64,000 bases of DNA. It comes from Mesaphorura yosii. Its lineage: Eukaryota; Arthropoda; Collembola; Poduromorpha; Tullbergiidae. This document shows, one piece after another, positions 54,701 to 64,000 of the stretch. The DNA lies in contig WIXG01000187.1 of the NCBI GenBank assembly GCA_009869945.1, forward strand, positions 91,920 to 155,919, read 5' to 3'. The position numbers and the translations under genes were made by a program. Below the pieces are notes generated by a model. That model saw nothing but the letters and a program-made list of their open reading frames with translations, made no database searches and had not been told where the DNA came from. Every line of letters begins with the position of its first letter. Position 1 is the first letter of the stretch.

Positions 54701-54711
54701 GGTGAACTCAT
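45767..54711 (-). CDS. BAMBI: BAMBI-like TGF-beta pseudoreceptor, copy B, 367 aa
   Basis: Five exons: 54711-54662 (signal peptide, MSSPFYTLLSLLLLIV), 50973-50624 (acidic Asn/Ser-rich linker, shares DMEF with copy C), 46680-46440 and 46327-46176 (ectodomain), 46077-45767 (TM and tail). All phases agree, giving 368 codons. The ectodomain keeps the cysteine pattern TRRCACNLSQC, TNYMCKSE, GCFVEEL, VHCCFDEDMCNYP. The TM exon begins LDQQVWLRAALLTIPIFG, and the tail is only about 65 residues, with no kinase. The predicted role is a membrane decoy that limits BMP/activin receptor complexes. Copies B and C share splice phases 1-2-1 in the ectodomain. The signal exon was chosen because its GTACGT donor ends in phase 2, exactly what the linker exon needs. 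If that exon is wrong, only the first 17 residues change. Confidence 0.88.
46681..50623. other. 3.9-kb intron of BAMBI copy B
   Basis: AT-rich, with a short (GTCA)n run near 47058 and scattered chance ORFs on both strands (for example 47094-47417). No supportable gene. Confidence 0.5.
50974..54661. other. 3.7-kb intron 1 of BAMBI copy B
   Basis: No exon supported. Contains a (CAT)n run near 51617-51633. The ORF at 51509-51880 is low-complexity. Confidence 0.45.
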
Positions 54712-55964
54712 TTCAAACCACCCAAATCCACAGCCAAACCAATGCCAAACAAATCCCCGACTAGCCAAGCCTGAGTGCAGTGCGCGTCGCCCTTTGTTGA
54801 AGTTGAAGCTGGATTTTGTTGACTCAAGTTGCATTATTACGATACGGTACGATACAATTGGCTACAACAATAGAATTATTGCTAGTACAACAATGCAACG
54901 TAATGCGGCTGAGCTCAGCAAGGGCCGGCAATCCGAGAAAAGGCCGCTTGCGCTTGTATTTATTGACATTGACCCCCAAATGAAGACTAGAAACGCCACG
55001 CGACTGCGACTGGAAGAAATTTGAGCCCTTCTTAATAAGCCCTAAGAAAAATGAGCAGTAGACTCACGGCAGATTGAATCCATGAAATATATTTATTACA
55101 CTCGATAAGCGAGAATGAATGATCTCATTAAGCTTTTGACTGTGCACTAAAAATACGTGAAATGTGAAAGTAATGACAAGTTTGTCTCATTAAGGCAAGG
55201 TAGGCTAGCCGAGCAGTTCAAAGATGAATCATGGCAGGGCCCGGGACGATTAGGCTACGCGACGCGAAGCGACAGACGATGTCACCGTCGGCCGTCGCCG
55301 CAGCGAGATAAGCACTTTACAGCTACCCATTACGGTTTATCAGCAGCACAGCGTTGTTGCAGTGAAGAACTCATTTTCTTACGCACTGGTATACTGGCAA
55401 GTGCGTAAGTGCAATTGCAGCAGTGAAATGACAAAATTACCATTTCAACTCATTACTTTGTTTTTCGAGATTGTCAACACATTTCGTTTTCGTCCTGAGT
55501 TTCAAGTCCTGGACTGATAAATGAAATAGTCACCAAACCAGTTTCAGTTTCAATTTCAACAGCCATTATGAAATAATTCATCTGCATCTGCATCGAGTTC
55601 TTAGTGACGAGAAACAAGAAGAAAACCAGCGAGCGAAGAAGACATGACTCGGTACTCAATTTTTATTAATAGCTCTAAAATAATTGGAGTAAAATTCAAA
55701 AATAAATGTAAGACTTGCATCGCATTACGCGTGGAATTCAAGCTTCGAGTGACTAGAAATAATTATTCACAATAAAATTGGAATTCCATCCAAGGGAGAG
55801 TCTCTTTTTGATTGTGTCGTGTCGTCGTTTGGTGCGTTTGCATTCCAGAAAACGGGTTGAAGTGCTCGTTGACGGGAACAATGACAGAACGACAATGTCA
55901 ACAATGCCTGCTTGCCACGCCATGCTAAGCCAGGCCAAGACACGGCCACGATAATTAATGCCAC
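54712..55964. other. Promoter/5' UTR region of copy B and 3' flank of copy A
   Basis: Spacer between the start of copy B and the end of copy A, about 1.25 kb. No gene is seen. Confidence 0.4.
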
Positions 55965-58598
55965 TTAAAGTACCGTGGTCGTCTTCTTTCCATTGCCGTG
56001 TCCACCTTTTTTAGCAAGGTGTTGACGGTTTGATGAATGACTTGAACTGGGTACACGTAACAGTGACAATGAAGACGCAGACGGAACGGCAGGAATTGAT
56101 GATGAGGTCGCGCTTGCGTACGCGTTCGCATTCGAATTGGAATCGGAATTCAATTCATTTCCACCCAGCTTCATCTCCTCAGCAGTCGCAGCCGCATTTG
56201 CACTGTCACGACAATGAACGTCCAAGTCGGACTTCTTATAATGCCCATTTAAATCAGCGACTGTGACAGTGGTCTTCGCATTCTTTGACTTCGATTTTGA
56301 CGTCGACTTCTTTGGTAAGAGTGGCTTTGTCTTTGAAGAAGACTTTGACGACTCATTCCGTTCGTCGGCGTGCGTGTGAGACTCCGTGTCGTTTTCATGG
56401 TCGTCGTAGTCGTGATCGTTCAGGGTGCCTTCTTCGCCTTGTTGCTGTTCCAGATCCGGTTCGCATTCGCCCTGGCCATCAGTCTCAGTTTTGTGGTAAT
56501 AACGTCGGGCTAATCTGAATTTAAACACAATTATGCAAGCATTTGCATCAGGTAGCTGTTTTTCCCTAAATTATCACGATTTTGGGTGACCCGCCTTTGC
56601 TGCTCCTTCTTCAGAATCCAAAAACCGACTGCACTGACTAAAACAATGAGTACAGCGCCTCCGATAAGGAAAGCACTGGCCAATGGTGAGATAAATCGTG
56701 AAGATACGGGCGATGAAGACGAAGCAAGCACTTCCGTACGGTTCTTGTCCGAAGTTGTTGCATTTACAATCAATGTCCCATTGATTGAGTTTACCAGGTC
56801 TTCGTCAGTCTCTGAATCATCATCCGGGTCAAATAAATCTGGGATTGTGACTGCTGCTGTGGCGTTCACTGAATTGAAATATCGGAAGAGTTGTTTAATT
56901 AATTTAAAGTCTACCATTAAAGTGTACGGTTAACATAGATTAACATACAAACAGCGGGCGAAAATGTCCGCGCCGATGTCACACTGAAATTGGATGACAG
57001 GAAGCCACCGCCACCGCCTTTGGACTTGAACGTTGTCGTGGTTGTGGGCTTCCGCGTTGTCGTTGTGAGATCGCCTGCATTGCAAAGGTGGCTTTTGCAA
57101 CACACCAAATATGGCCAGCGTTTATTCCGAAGGAGACTGGACGAAGGGAGCCGGTTTTCGCAGAGTAATGGCGTCTCGCCGCTAAAAGCGATTTATTCAA
57201 GGGTAGAATTCTTGCATATAAATTTCGTGGAATTTTACCATGCATTCCGAACTTTAAGCCTGCATCGTACCTGATGCAGCCTTTCGTAATCGAAGTAGAG
57301 CCATCGCCCCGCTCCAGGAGTTGAGTGTAGCACATTCCGTGTGTGGAACAGATCGTTGGTTCCAGTGCCATTTCGTTCGAGACGCAGTCTCTCGTGTCGC
57401 AGATGCATTTCGTTTTCTCGTGATGGAATTTTCCCGTTCCAGCTTCGGGCAACTCAGGTCCAAGTCCAAGAATCTGGCGATGTTGATGCTGCGCATTGCT
57501 CAGGAGATAGCCGCTGCTGCTGCTTTTTCGTCGCTTATCACCTCTCTTCCCAGCCGTCGTCGTTGTCTTCGTCTTTGTGGTCACCGTCGATGTGGGGACA
57601 AGAATCACTTTGTCCCTGCCGGTGCCGCCAGAAGCGATTGCAGTTGCAGCAGTCGCGTCCGCATCAGTACGCACAATAAATTCTGTGCATGAACCGAAAA
57701 CAAATGGACAGAAAAGATAAACACACTTACAGTCAGTCAGTCTTGGATTAAGTCTTTGCAGTAAATGAATGAGTAATCGAGTCCCTTAATGCCTTAATGG
57801 ATAGGTCATGTTTACTTTTTTGTTGATATTAAACTGAAACTTAACTTTAAGCCTGGTTGAAACAAAAGTATTAGTAAAAGCAAATAGCAAAGGCTACATA
57901 CGACTTCGTCAGATCTGAAACAAAGACCACGACCACAACGACTTAAGTACCCTTTTAGTAAGCGGTGGGCAATAAAAAGGAATTCTCGAGATTGGGATTT
58001 TAAACAAGATATTTTACTTAACTTAATCTTGCTTCTGAAATGAAAAGCGAAAAGGGACCCTTTCATTGTCCAGACTGATAAACTCATGCTACGTACCTTC
58101 TTGACTGGAACTTTGCAGGGTGTTCACAAAAGGCGGAGGGCCGTAATGCTTCCTTCGCGTGCCCGCGCCTGCGCCACCTTTCCCATTCTTCGCCATACTA
58201 TTTTGGATGATATTCTGCTCCACCAGCTCACGAATCTCTTGCGATGATAAATTGATCTCGTTATCATCGTCCTCATCACTGCTGCTGCTGCTGTCATCGT
58301 CATCATTTCCAGCGCCAGCCGTGTTGTCGTAATCAAACGTTCGCGTTCGTGGATGATGACTCTGGTAATAATTGGGCCCGTCCTCAGTCGAAGTAGAAGC
58401 AGAAGTTCGATCATTATCAGGAGCTGTGATAGTGATTTCGGAAGCGGCTGATGTGGCTACCGCTCCAATTAATCTCCGCACGCGGACATGATCTTCGTTC
58501 TCGTGCAGCAACTGCAAATAATGCTGACAGGTCACTTGCCTTGTAATTGTAATTGCGAGGAACAAAAGCAGAGAAATGGACCCGTCGACGCTGACCAT
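55965..58598 (-). CDS. Diverged BAMBI/type I receptor-like pseudoreceptor, copy A
   Basis: Exons: 58598-58097 (signal peptide MVSVDGSISLLLFLAITI, then a long acidic region), 57682-57271, 57181-56928 and 56868-56531, in phases 1-2-1 like copies B and C. The ectodomain holds ten cysteines in type I receptor order: KCICDTRDC, PTICSTHGMC, KGC, LLCEN, YLVCCKSHLCN. A Thr-rich stalk and one TM helix follow (about residues 445-470, AFLIGGAVLIVLV). Read through, exon 4 stops at 56531 and gives 501 aa. An acidic, Ser/Lys-rich ORF of about 187 codons (56528-55965, ending TTTVL) follows in another frame and looks coding. Joining it needs a 35-nt intron (GTCACC...AACAG, phase 0), another acceptor, or correction of an indel. 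No kinase domain is present in either case. Type I-like ligand binding is inferred. Confidence 0.78.
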
Positions 58599-59802
58599 CT
58601 TGGACTTGGCTGGCTGGTGATTGAGATCACATTTTTTTACTCGGCGCAAGTCACAACTCACATCTCACCGACCGACTTGCACCGACTTCAATTAAAGTCC
58701 CCAAGCTGCACTCCTCACTGGATTTGACAAAGTCAATGATTCTCTCAGCAGATCAATTTTCTTGGCGTATTTGGCTATTTGGCTTGGGATCAGTGCCAAT
58801 AAAGTCAGACTGCTCTGCCGGCTGGCTGCGCACAAAGAATTCAACTGAAACTGAATTCAGCTTCAACTCGTGTCGTGGTGTACGCGATGATCGTTAAGGA
58901 TATGACGATAATCGACCGAGGACAATAAATTATGTTTCTGATGCTGCCTCCCGTAAAGTACAAAGTGTGAGTGTGAAGGACACAGAAAGTCAAGTTCAGT
59001 AAAACCTGTTTTTGTGTTTTGTGTATCACTTTTTTTCGCGTGTAATTTGTAAACGCAAACTGCAGACAACAGGAGCAAGAAAGGAATTTTGCAAGACGAG
59101 ACGACAACCAGGACCAGGACCAGGATGAAGAAAAAGAAACGATGCTGCAGCCTCAAATTCCTTCGCTGGGTGTGAGCCTGATAACAACTGAGCTGAGAAC
59201 TGAAGTTCGTCGCATCCTCGCGTTGGGAGGTGTGAAGCGACACTGAATTTGCGAACGCGGCTCCGAACGTGTCTGGTCAAGCGCCTTCATTCGCAATTCT
59301 GTTCTGCGACTCATTGACTTCAAGATTTTTGGCTTTGTGCGCCATTGTCATTGTGCCATTCACTCAGTGTCCAGTCCAATCCACCGTAATTGCTGAGCAA
59401 ATAAAAGTGTGGCAGGAGTAATTGTTACTTTAATGAATGTAATTTTGGGTGGGTAATTACGGCAGATTAATCCATTATTCGTATTCGTACGATTCGTAGA
59501 ATGCGGCGAAAATACGCTCTCTGAGAGTCTTTGCTTTCTGGAGTGACAGAAACACCATAAGGAATACCTATGAAAATAGTTAACACGAACTGTTAGTTGC
59601 ATTCAGCAGTTTTGATTTGAATTTTGGTCTTAAAAGTCGCAATTCACTTCATCTGCGACGAAACGACGACCATTCCATTAACTGACATCAAACTTACGCT
59701 TAAACTCACATTAAGTAAATAGTGGGCACGGATAAACGGTGTGAGTAATCTTCAAGTTACCAGACGAATGCAAAAAAGTGGTGCAAAAATGCAAAAATTA
59801 GC
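58599..59802. other. Promoter/5' flank of copy A; nothing else seen
   Basis: ORFs here (for example 58863-59243) are overlapping and low quality. Confidence 0.4.
59793..59797 (-). terminator. RNA polymerase III terminator (T5) of tRNA-Leu
   Basis: Five T residues on the minus strand, starting 6 nt past the tRNA discriminator base. Confidence 0.7.
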
Positions 59803-59886
59803 TGCTGGATGTGGGATTTGAACCCACGCACAGAGATCTGTATCGGAACTTAAGTCCGACGCCTTAGACCACTCGGCCAACCCAGC
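59803..59886 (-). tRNA. trnL-UAA: tRNA-Leu(UAA), 84 nt, intronless
   Basis: On the minus strand the 7-bp acceptor stem (GCTGGGT with ATCCAGC, one G-T pair), discriminator A, D arm, anticodon stem TCGGA/TCCGA with loop CTTAAGT (anticodon TAA), a long variable arm (ACAG/CTGT) and T arm GTGGG-TTCGAAT-CCCAC all fold. The long variable arm and A73 are typical of eukaryotic tRNA-Leu. A and B boxes are intact, so it is probably functional. Confidence 0.95.
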
Positions 59887-60592
59887 TAGTCGAAGAGTCA
59901 TGTGAAAAAGAGTGCATTATGTTGTACGCTAGAGTCAGACACATGTATTTGATGGTGTTCATACCTTCCATGTGTAATTCATAGTCGTCATTGCAATTTA
60001 CATTTCTCGCTCTTTGTGCACGAAGCTTGAGACAATTTTGGCAATAATGGCGCTTGCTTTGACGAATGGCGAGCTTGACTTCAAGCTTTTAGTTCATTTA
60101 GTTCACTTGCGCTCAAAGGTGGATTTGTGGAAGAAACTACTTTTTTCCAGTGAACTTTGTCCAAGAGAATTATTTCCAGACAATTTTTCCGAGACAAATG
60201 TTCCCAGCAAATTGTCCCCAAACAAATGCAGAGAATTATTCAATTCGACTTTTCACATTTTTTGCAAAATCTACTTCATTTATTCGAATTCTCATTATGA
60301 TGTCTTATTTTCGTCATGTTTTGGAATAAGAATGAATCTCCTACAGCTAATTATTAAACAAGTTCATTTATACACGGAATCAATGGTCGCGTTTCCCTAA
60401 TCCCATTTCGAAGGAGTCTCTCTGTCTCGAAACTATTAATATAAAGAATAGTAATACTGATAGCGAATCTTCAGCCATAAAATTTGTGCGGACGTCTTTT
60501 ATATTTACAGCTTACGCGATAAGCACCATAATCACAAGCTGGACAACTCCAGTAGCTACACTTTACATTGTCTCACTCTCACTACAGTTATA
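59887..60592. other. Spacer between tRNA-Leu and the hydrolase 3' end
   Basis: AT-rich. The plus-strand ORF 60014-60400 includes a degenerate internal repeat rich in CAAATG/CAAATTG words (about 60150-60240) and is not protein-like. Confidence 0.4.
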
Positions 60593-61985
60593 TCAAAGAC
60601 CAGCTTTTTCTATTGACGGTTTAGTTAGGAACTGGTTGATCTTATCCGCAATCTTCTCCGGCTCATTTAAATGTACGAAATGATTTCCATCAATTTCCAC
60701 AAACTCGTACGAGGCGCAATTCCTTTGGTAGACATCCATTGCTTGCCGGCAAAGATCTTCAGGCTCAAACCACGGCGCATTTTTGGCTTTGATCAATAAA
60801 ATTTCGCAACGAATCTTCTCGAGAATTGCGAAACATTGTTCGTGGCTGAAGCGGGTGATGCTTGGATTGCGTAGTCTGATGTCTCTTGTGAAAGCCCATT
60901 TACCCTCTTCAAGAGGTTTTGCACCTCTAATCTGTATTAAGAAGTTTGTGTAAAGCACATGGATCTTGTCATAAATGATTATTTTAATTTTTCCCACCAT
61001 CAACGTCTTGGCGGCCTCTTCGCTCAACGAATTGTACGTGGCCTTAATGAGACGATCCGTCGCATCTGCAAAAGTGTAAGATGGTGGAATAGGTTGTATT
61101 TTCTCTTCCATGGCTAAGAACTTTTCTATGCCGGTAGCCACTTGCTCCGCGTATCCTTTCCCCCCATCTCCAGTTATTGGCTTCAGCAGATCCAGCAGAA
61201 TTAGACGCTCAACCTGAGAAACGATCGGATAGTCTCGGTTAGGAACTTCTGAACCAAATTCAAGTCCAGCGGTATTGATATAACTACTACTGAAACTCTC
61301 ATCGGCTTGATCGGATAAAGATTTAGATTTAATTCGAAGTCTATGTTTGGTTACTTGAGAAGGAAATACTGATGCATAAATTGTGCCAAGTCCTGCACCC
61401 ATGGAGTGGCCCAGCCAAGAAAATCGACTCCATTTAAAGTAATTTGTAATCCGCTTTAAAGCAATGAGAGAATCCTGCTATAAACAAAACACAATTAAAT
61501 TAAACTTGAATCGTCCTCCCCATCGATATCGAAGAAGGAATGGTTTCTGAATTACGTACAGTGTAATTATAAGGTAGTCCACTGGGTAAATGTGAACTGA
61601 GCCCATGACCAGGCAGGTCCACAGCCACAAAGTAGAGTGATTTTGATAACAAGGGGGCCAGTTTGTCAAAAGTTCCAGCATTGTCCATCCATCCATGCAC
61701 GGCAAGGACGGGTGACCCATTTGGATTGCCGTAAGCTTTGGCTATACGAGAAAGAGAATCGATAGGGTCAAAGATAATCTGAAACAGGTCAAACAGGCTT
61801 GTCACTTCAAGAGTACCTGCAATGTGGCCCCAAGGAGTAGGAATCTGAATCTCCTCAAAATCAACTCCGTCGTTGCAAGACTTCACCGGGGAAACAATTC
61901 CATTTAACTGATGTCCATTGACCGGCTTGGCGTCTTCATTAGCAGTGTGTCCGTTAATCCCATTATCGAGCTTAGTTGAAGACAT
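60593..61985 (-). CDS. SERHL/kraken-like alpha/beta hydrolase, 366 aa
   Basis: A serine hydrolase-like protein of the alpha/beta hydrolase fold; natural substrates of this family are poorly known. Exons: 61985-61560, 61474-61355, 61213-60998 and 60931-60593, all in phase 0, 367 codons. Motifs: VLAVHGWMDNAGTFDKL (oxyanion region, HGW), VAVDLPGHGLSSH, nucleophile elbow GHSMG (Ser about 166) and the catalytic His in DGNHFVHLNEP (about 338). All match the SERHL pattern. The N-terminal 45 residues are polar and not conserved, with no signal peptide, so a cytosolic or peroxisomal site is possible. The C-terminal AGL is not a classical peroxisome signal. The 5' UTR probably has an additional exon near 62.1 kb, which I could not delimit. 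Confidence 0.9.
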
Positions 61986-63203
61986 GATTTTGGCAGGTGG
62001 ATTGGATTTCCAATAACTAAAAGAGATAGATACCAGTTGGGAGATTCCGCTGAAGTGAAGAAACAGTTAATTGCCTTCTTACGTAACTTACCTTTTGCCG
62101 GATGTTTTAATCTCACGAACAATCTCAAACGGAAATTCACCTGAACTTGAGTTGACTAACTTTATTCTCAGCCGTCTGTATGCAAGTCTGTGTGCTAAGT
62201 GCTAAAATAGTTCGGCTATCGAAACACACGTGATGGGATTGTGTCTGATGTCTGCTGTCTGCTTCTCTCCTCACCTAAAGCAGCTGAACGAATAAATTGC
62301 ATTTCTGAGTCAACGGTGAATCACATTACGTAGAATCAGGTTGTACTGCGATCCGACTCAGAACACGAAATTCGCAAAATGTTATAATGCTCTGGCTACT
62401 TGTGTAAATTCCCTTTGTATTGAAAATGCTGTCTCAAAAAATACATAAATACGGGCAGAACGCGATCATTCGATGGTACAGGTTCAAAGTCTAAAGTGCG
62501 TCAAGCCACATATGATTTTCTCCTTTGTAAAAGCGAAAGCGCTGCCTTGGACTTTGTCTCCAAATAACTGCATTTGTTTGCCAACAGATTCATTGCTCAG
62601 TTTGGTCATGCGAGCCACACGCCACAGCGCATGCATTTAAGACTTAAATGACAACTGATGGATGGACGAGACTCCAAATTCGGGAGCTGGTGCTGACGTT
62701 CTGACACGATCTTAACGGCGATGTGATGAAACGAGACGGCAGAAGTTTGTCTGGTAATGCGGCGCCAAATTCCGTGAAGGAGGTGAAGGGCTCTTTTCAT
62801 GATTTTCACCCGCGTTGCTTTCACTCTGGTTGCGTTTGGAATTAGGCGAACATGGAACATTTCCGGAATCGACGGTACAGGACGCCAAACCGCTAATCAG
62901 TCGAATTCTACGTGCAACTTTCAAGAATCATGATGCTAGGAATAGCAGAAAGCATAAGCATAATTCTTAAACCTTAAGAATGATGTTAATTAATTTTATG
63001 AACGAAATCAGTCAGTACGTCCGAGAACGCCACGACGACGACAAAATCACGCGCTCTGGTTGGCGGATAATTTTCCTCGTGACGCCCGAGCGACGGGTGT
63101 GAGAATGACACGCCGACAACGACGGTTAACGGTTACATGCAAGGAAAACAACACTAATCGCCGGCGCCTGGAGCAATTTTCTTTAGGCCGTCCTAGCGAC
63201 ATA
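61986..63203. other. 5' flank of the hydrolase; no gene seen
   Basis: Contains its promoter/leader, then a spacer up to the transposon end. ORFs at 62606-62924 are overlapping chance frames. Confidence 0.4.
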
Positions 63204-64000
63204 CACTGGGCGACACAAATATTCGTACCGTTACGAAATTTCCCAAAATTGTGTACAGACGACGCGTGGAATGACTTGGGCGAGCCAGCGTTATATATTT
63301 TTAGAGAGAATTAAATAGGTTTCGAGTTTATTTCATCATTTGGCCTTGAGTAATACACTAATGTACAAAATTATATTGAAGTATGAAAACTGTCGTGACA
63401 AAAGTATTCGTACGATTTAACAAAATTGTATTTACAGTAGGATAACTTAAACAATGGAATGATTTGAGCTACCTAGAATAGTAGAATAGTGGTTTTTCTC
63501 AGTTCCCTTTTCAAGTGGTCCCATAAATCTTCGATTGGGTTGACATCTGGTGACTGTGCGACCCATTCTAATGTTGCAATTCTGGCCTGTTTCAAATAGT
63601 CTCGGGCGATTTTAGAGGTGTGCTTGGGGTCGTGATCCTGCTGGAAAAGAAACCGCCGGCCCAAACCCAATTTATTTGCCGAATCTTTGATGTTGCGCTC
63701 CATTATGCCTTTGTAGTACACTGCGTTTATCTTTACATCGATAAATTCAATATTCCCGACACCGGCAGCAGTGAAGCAACTCCACACCATTACAGACCCA
63801 CCCCCGTGCTTCACAGTAGGGAGCAGATTCTTCGGACTAAGGGCTTCACCATTCTTCCTGAACACCATTTTATGTCTATCAGGCCCAAATAAGTTGATTT
63901 TCGTCTCATCTGACCACAAAACGGACTCCCAGAACGATTTCGGCTGGTTCACGTACTTCCTCGCGAATTCCAATCTTTTACGTTGATTAACTTTACTGAT
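63204..64000 (-). mobile_element. Tc1-type DNA transposon, 3' end (continues off the right edge)
   Basis: The element end is placed at 63204, just after a TA dinucleotide, the Tc1/mariner target. The terminal sequence starts CACTGGGCGACACAAATATT. A second, similar copy (GACAAAAGTATTCGTACGA) lies about 185 bp inward at 63397-63415, as in elements with inverted repeats that contain direct repeats. The transposase ORF follows. The other end lies beyond the window. Confidence 0.85.
63473..64000 (-). CDS. Tc1-like transposase, C-terminal part, DD34E catalytic domain
   Basis: Open from the right edge; 175 residues are visible. The catalytic triad is intact: Asp in LWSDETKINLFG, Asp in FLFQQDHDPKH, and Glu 34 residues later in SPDVNPIEDLW (DD34E, the Tc1 signature). 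The GGGSVMVWSCF stretch is typical. The protein stops soon after the Glu (KRELRKTTILLF), some 40 residues earlier than usual for the family, so the C-terminal end seems truncated or shifted out of frame. This copy may be inactive. The N-terminal DNA-binding helices are outside the window. Confidence 0.9.
   Translation of the reverse strand: MSKVNQRKRLEFARKYVNQPKSFWESVLWSDETKINLFGPDRHKMVFRKNGEALSPKNLLPTVKHGGGSVMVWSCFTAAGVGNIEFIDVKINAVYYKGIMERNIKDSANKLGLGRRFLFQQDHDPKHTSKIARDYLKQARIATLEWVAQSPDVNPIEDLWDHLKRELRKTTILLF

Noticed and set aside
55965..56867. Idea that copy A is a normal type I receptor with a kinase
   Set aside because: No glycine loop, HRD or DFG motif occurs on the minus strand after the TM exon; the tail ORF ends in a stop, and the next exons downstream belong to copy B.
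60014..60400. 128-codon plus-strand ORF
   Set aside because: Codon content follows an AT-rich, degenerate repeat; no domain, no splice context, and the peptide is not protein-like.

Overview
The window is animal genomic DNA, most likely from an arthropod (a hexapod or crustacean). The support is spliced genes with GT-AG introns, many only 45-100 bp, alongside introns of several kb. The encoded proteins are metazoan: XPR1, class I Arf, Rpn6/PSMD11, a PACT-domain pericentrin-like protein, BAMBI-type TGF-beta pseudoreceptors, a TSSK-like kinase and a Tc1 transposase. The species cannot be fixed from sequence alone. I rebuilt exon structures by hand from splice sites, reading phase and protein-family similarity.

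Layout. 1-6 kb: 5' part of an unidentified minus-strand gene with two alternative first coding exons (3.2 and 5.9 kb) that both fit one shared exon at 1.5 kb. 7 kb: a possible small two-TM protein (+). 9.5-12.1 kb: XPR1 phosphate exporter (+). 13.2-15.5 kb: Arf1-type GTPase (+), with a zinc-finger-like gene nested antisense in its last intron. 16-18.1 kb: PSMD11 (-), head-to-head with an 18.7-23.1 kb pericentrin/PACT gene (+).

23.5-58.6 kb is dominated by three kinase-less TGF-beta receptor-like genes, all on the minus strand. These are copy C (23.5 to at least 34 kb), copy B (45.8-54.7 kb) and the more diverged copy A (56.0-58.6 kb). All three share the intron-phase pattern 1-2-1 around the cysteine-rich ectodomain and TM exons, so they look like tandem duplicates. 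A TSSK-like kinase (+, 44.0-45.7 kb) lies between C and B, tail-to-tail with B. The long stretches between exons are AT-rich introns or spacers in which I see only chance ORFs and short microsatellites.

59.8 kb: tRNA-Leu(UAA) (-). 60.6-62.0 kb: a SERHL/kraken-like alpha/beta hydrolase (-). 63.2 kb to the right edge: one end of a Tc1-type DNA transposon with subterminal direct repeats and a transposase that stops early.

The most interesting points are the BAMBI-like cluster with very different cytoplasmic tails, the exon-duplicated array of candidate dynein-light-chain (LC8) motifs in the PACT protein, and the nested zinc-finger-like gene in the Arf intron.
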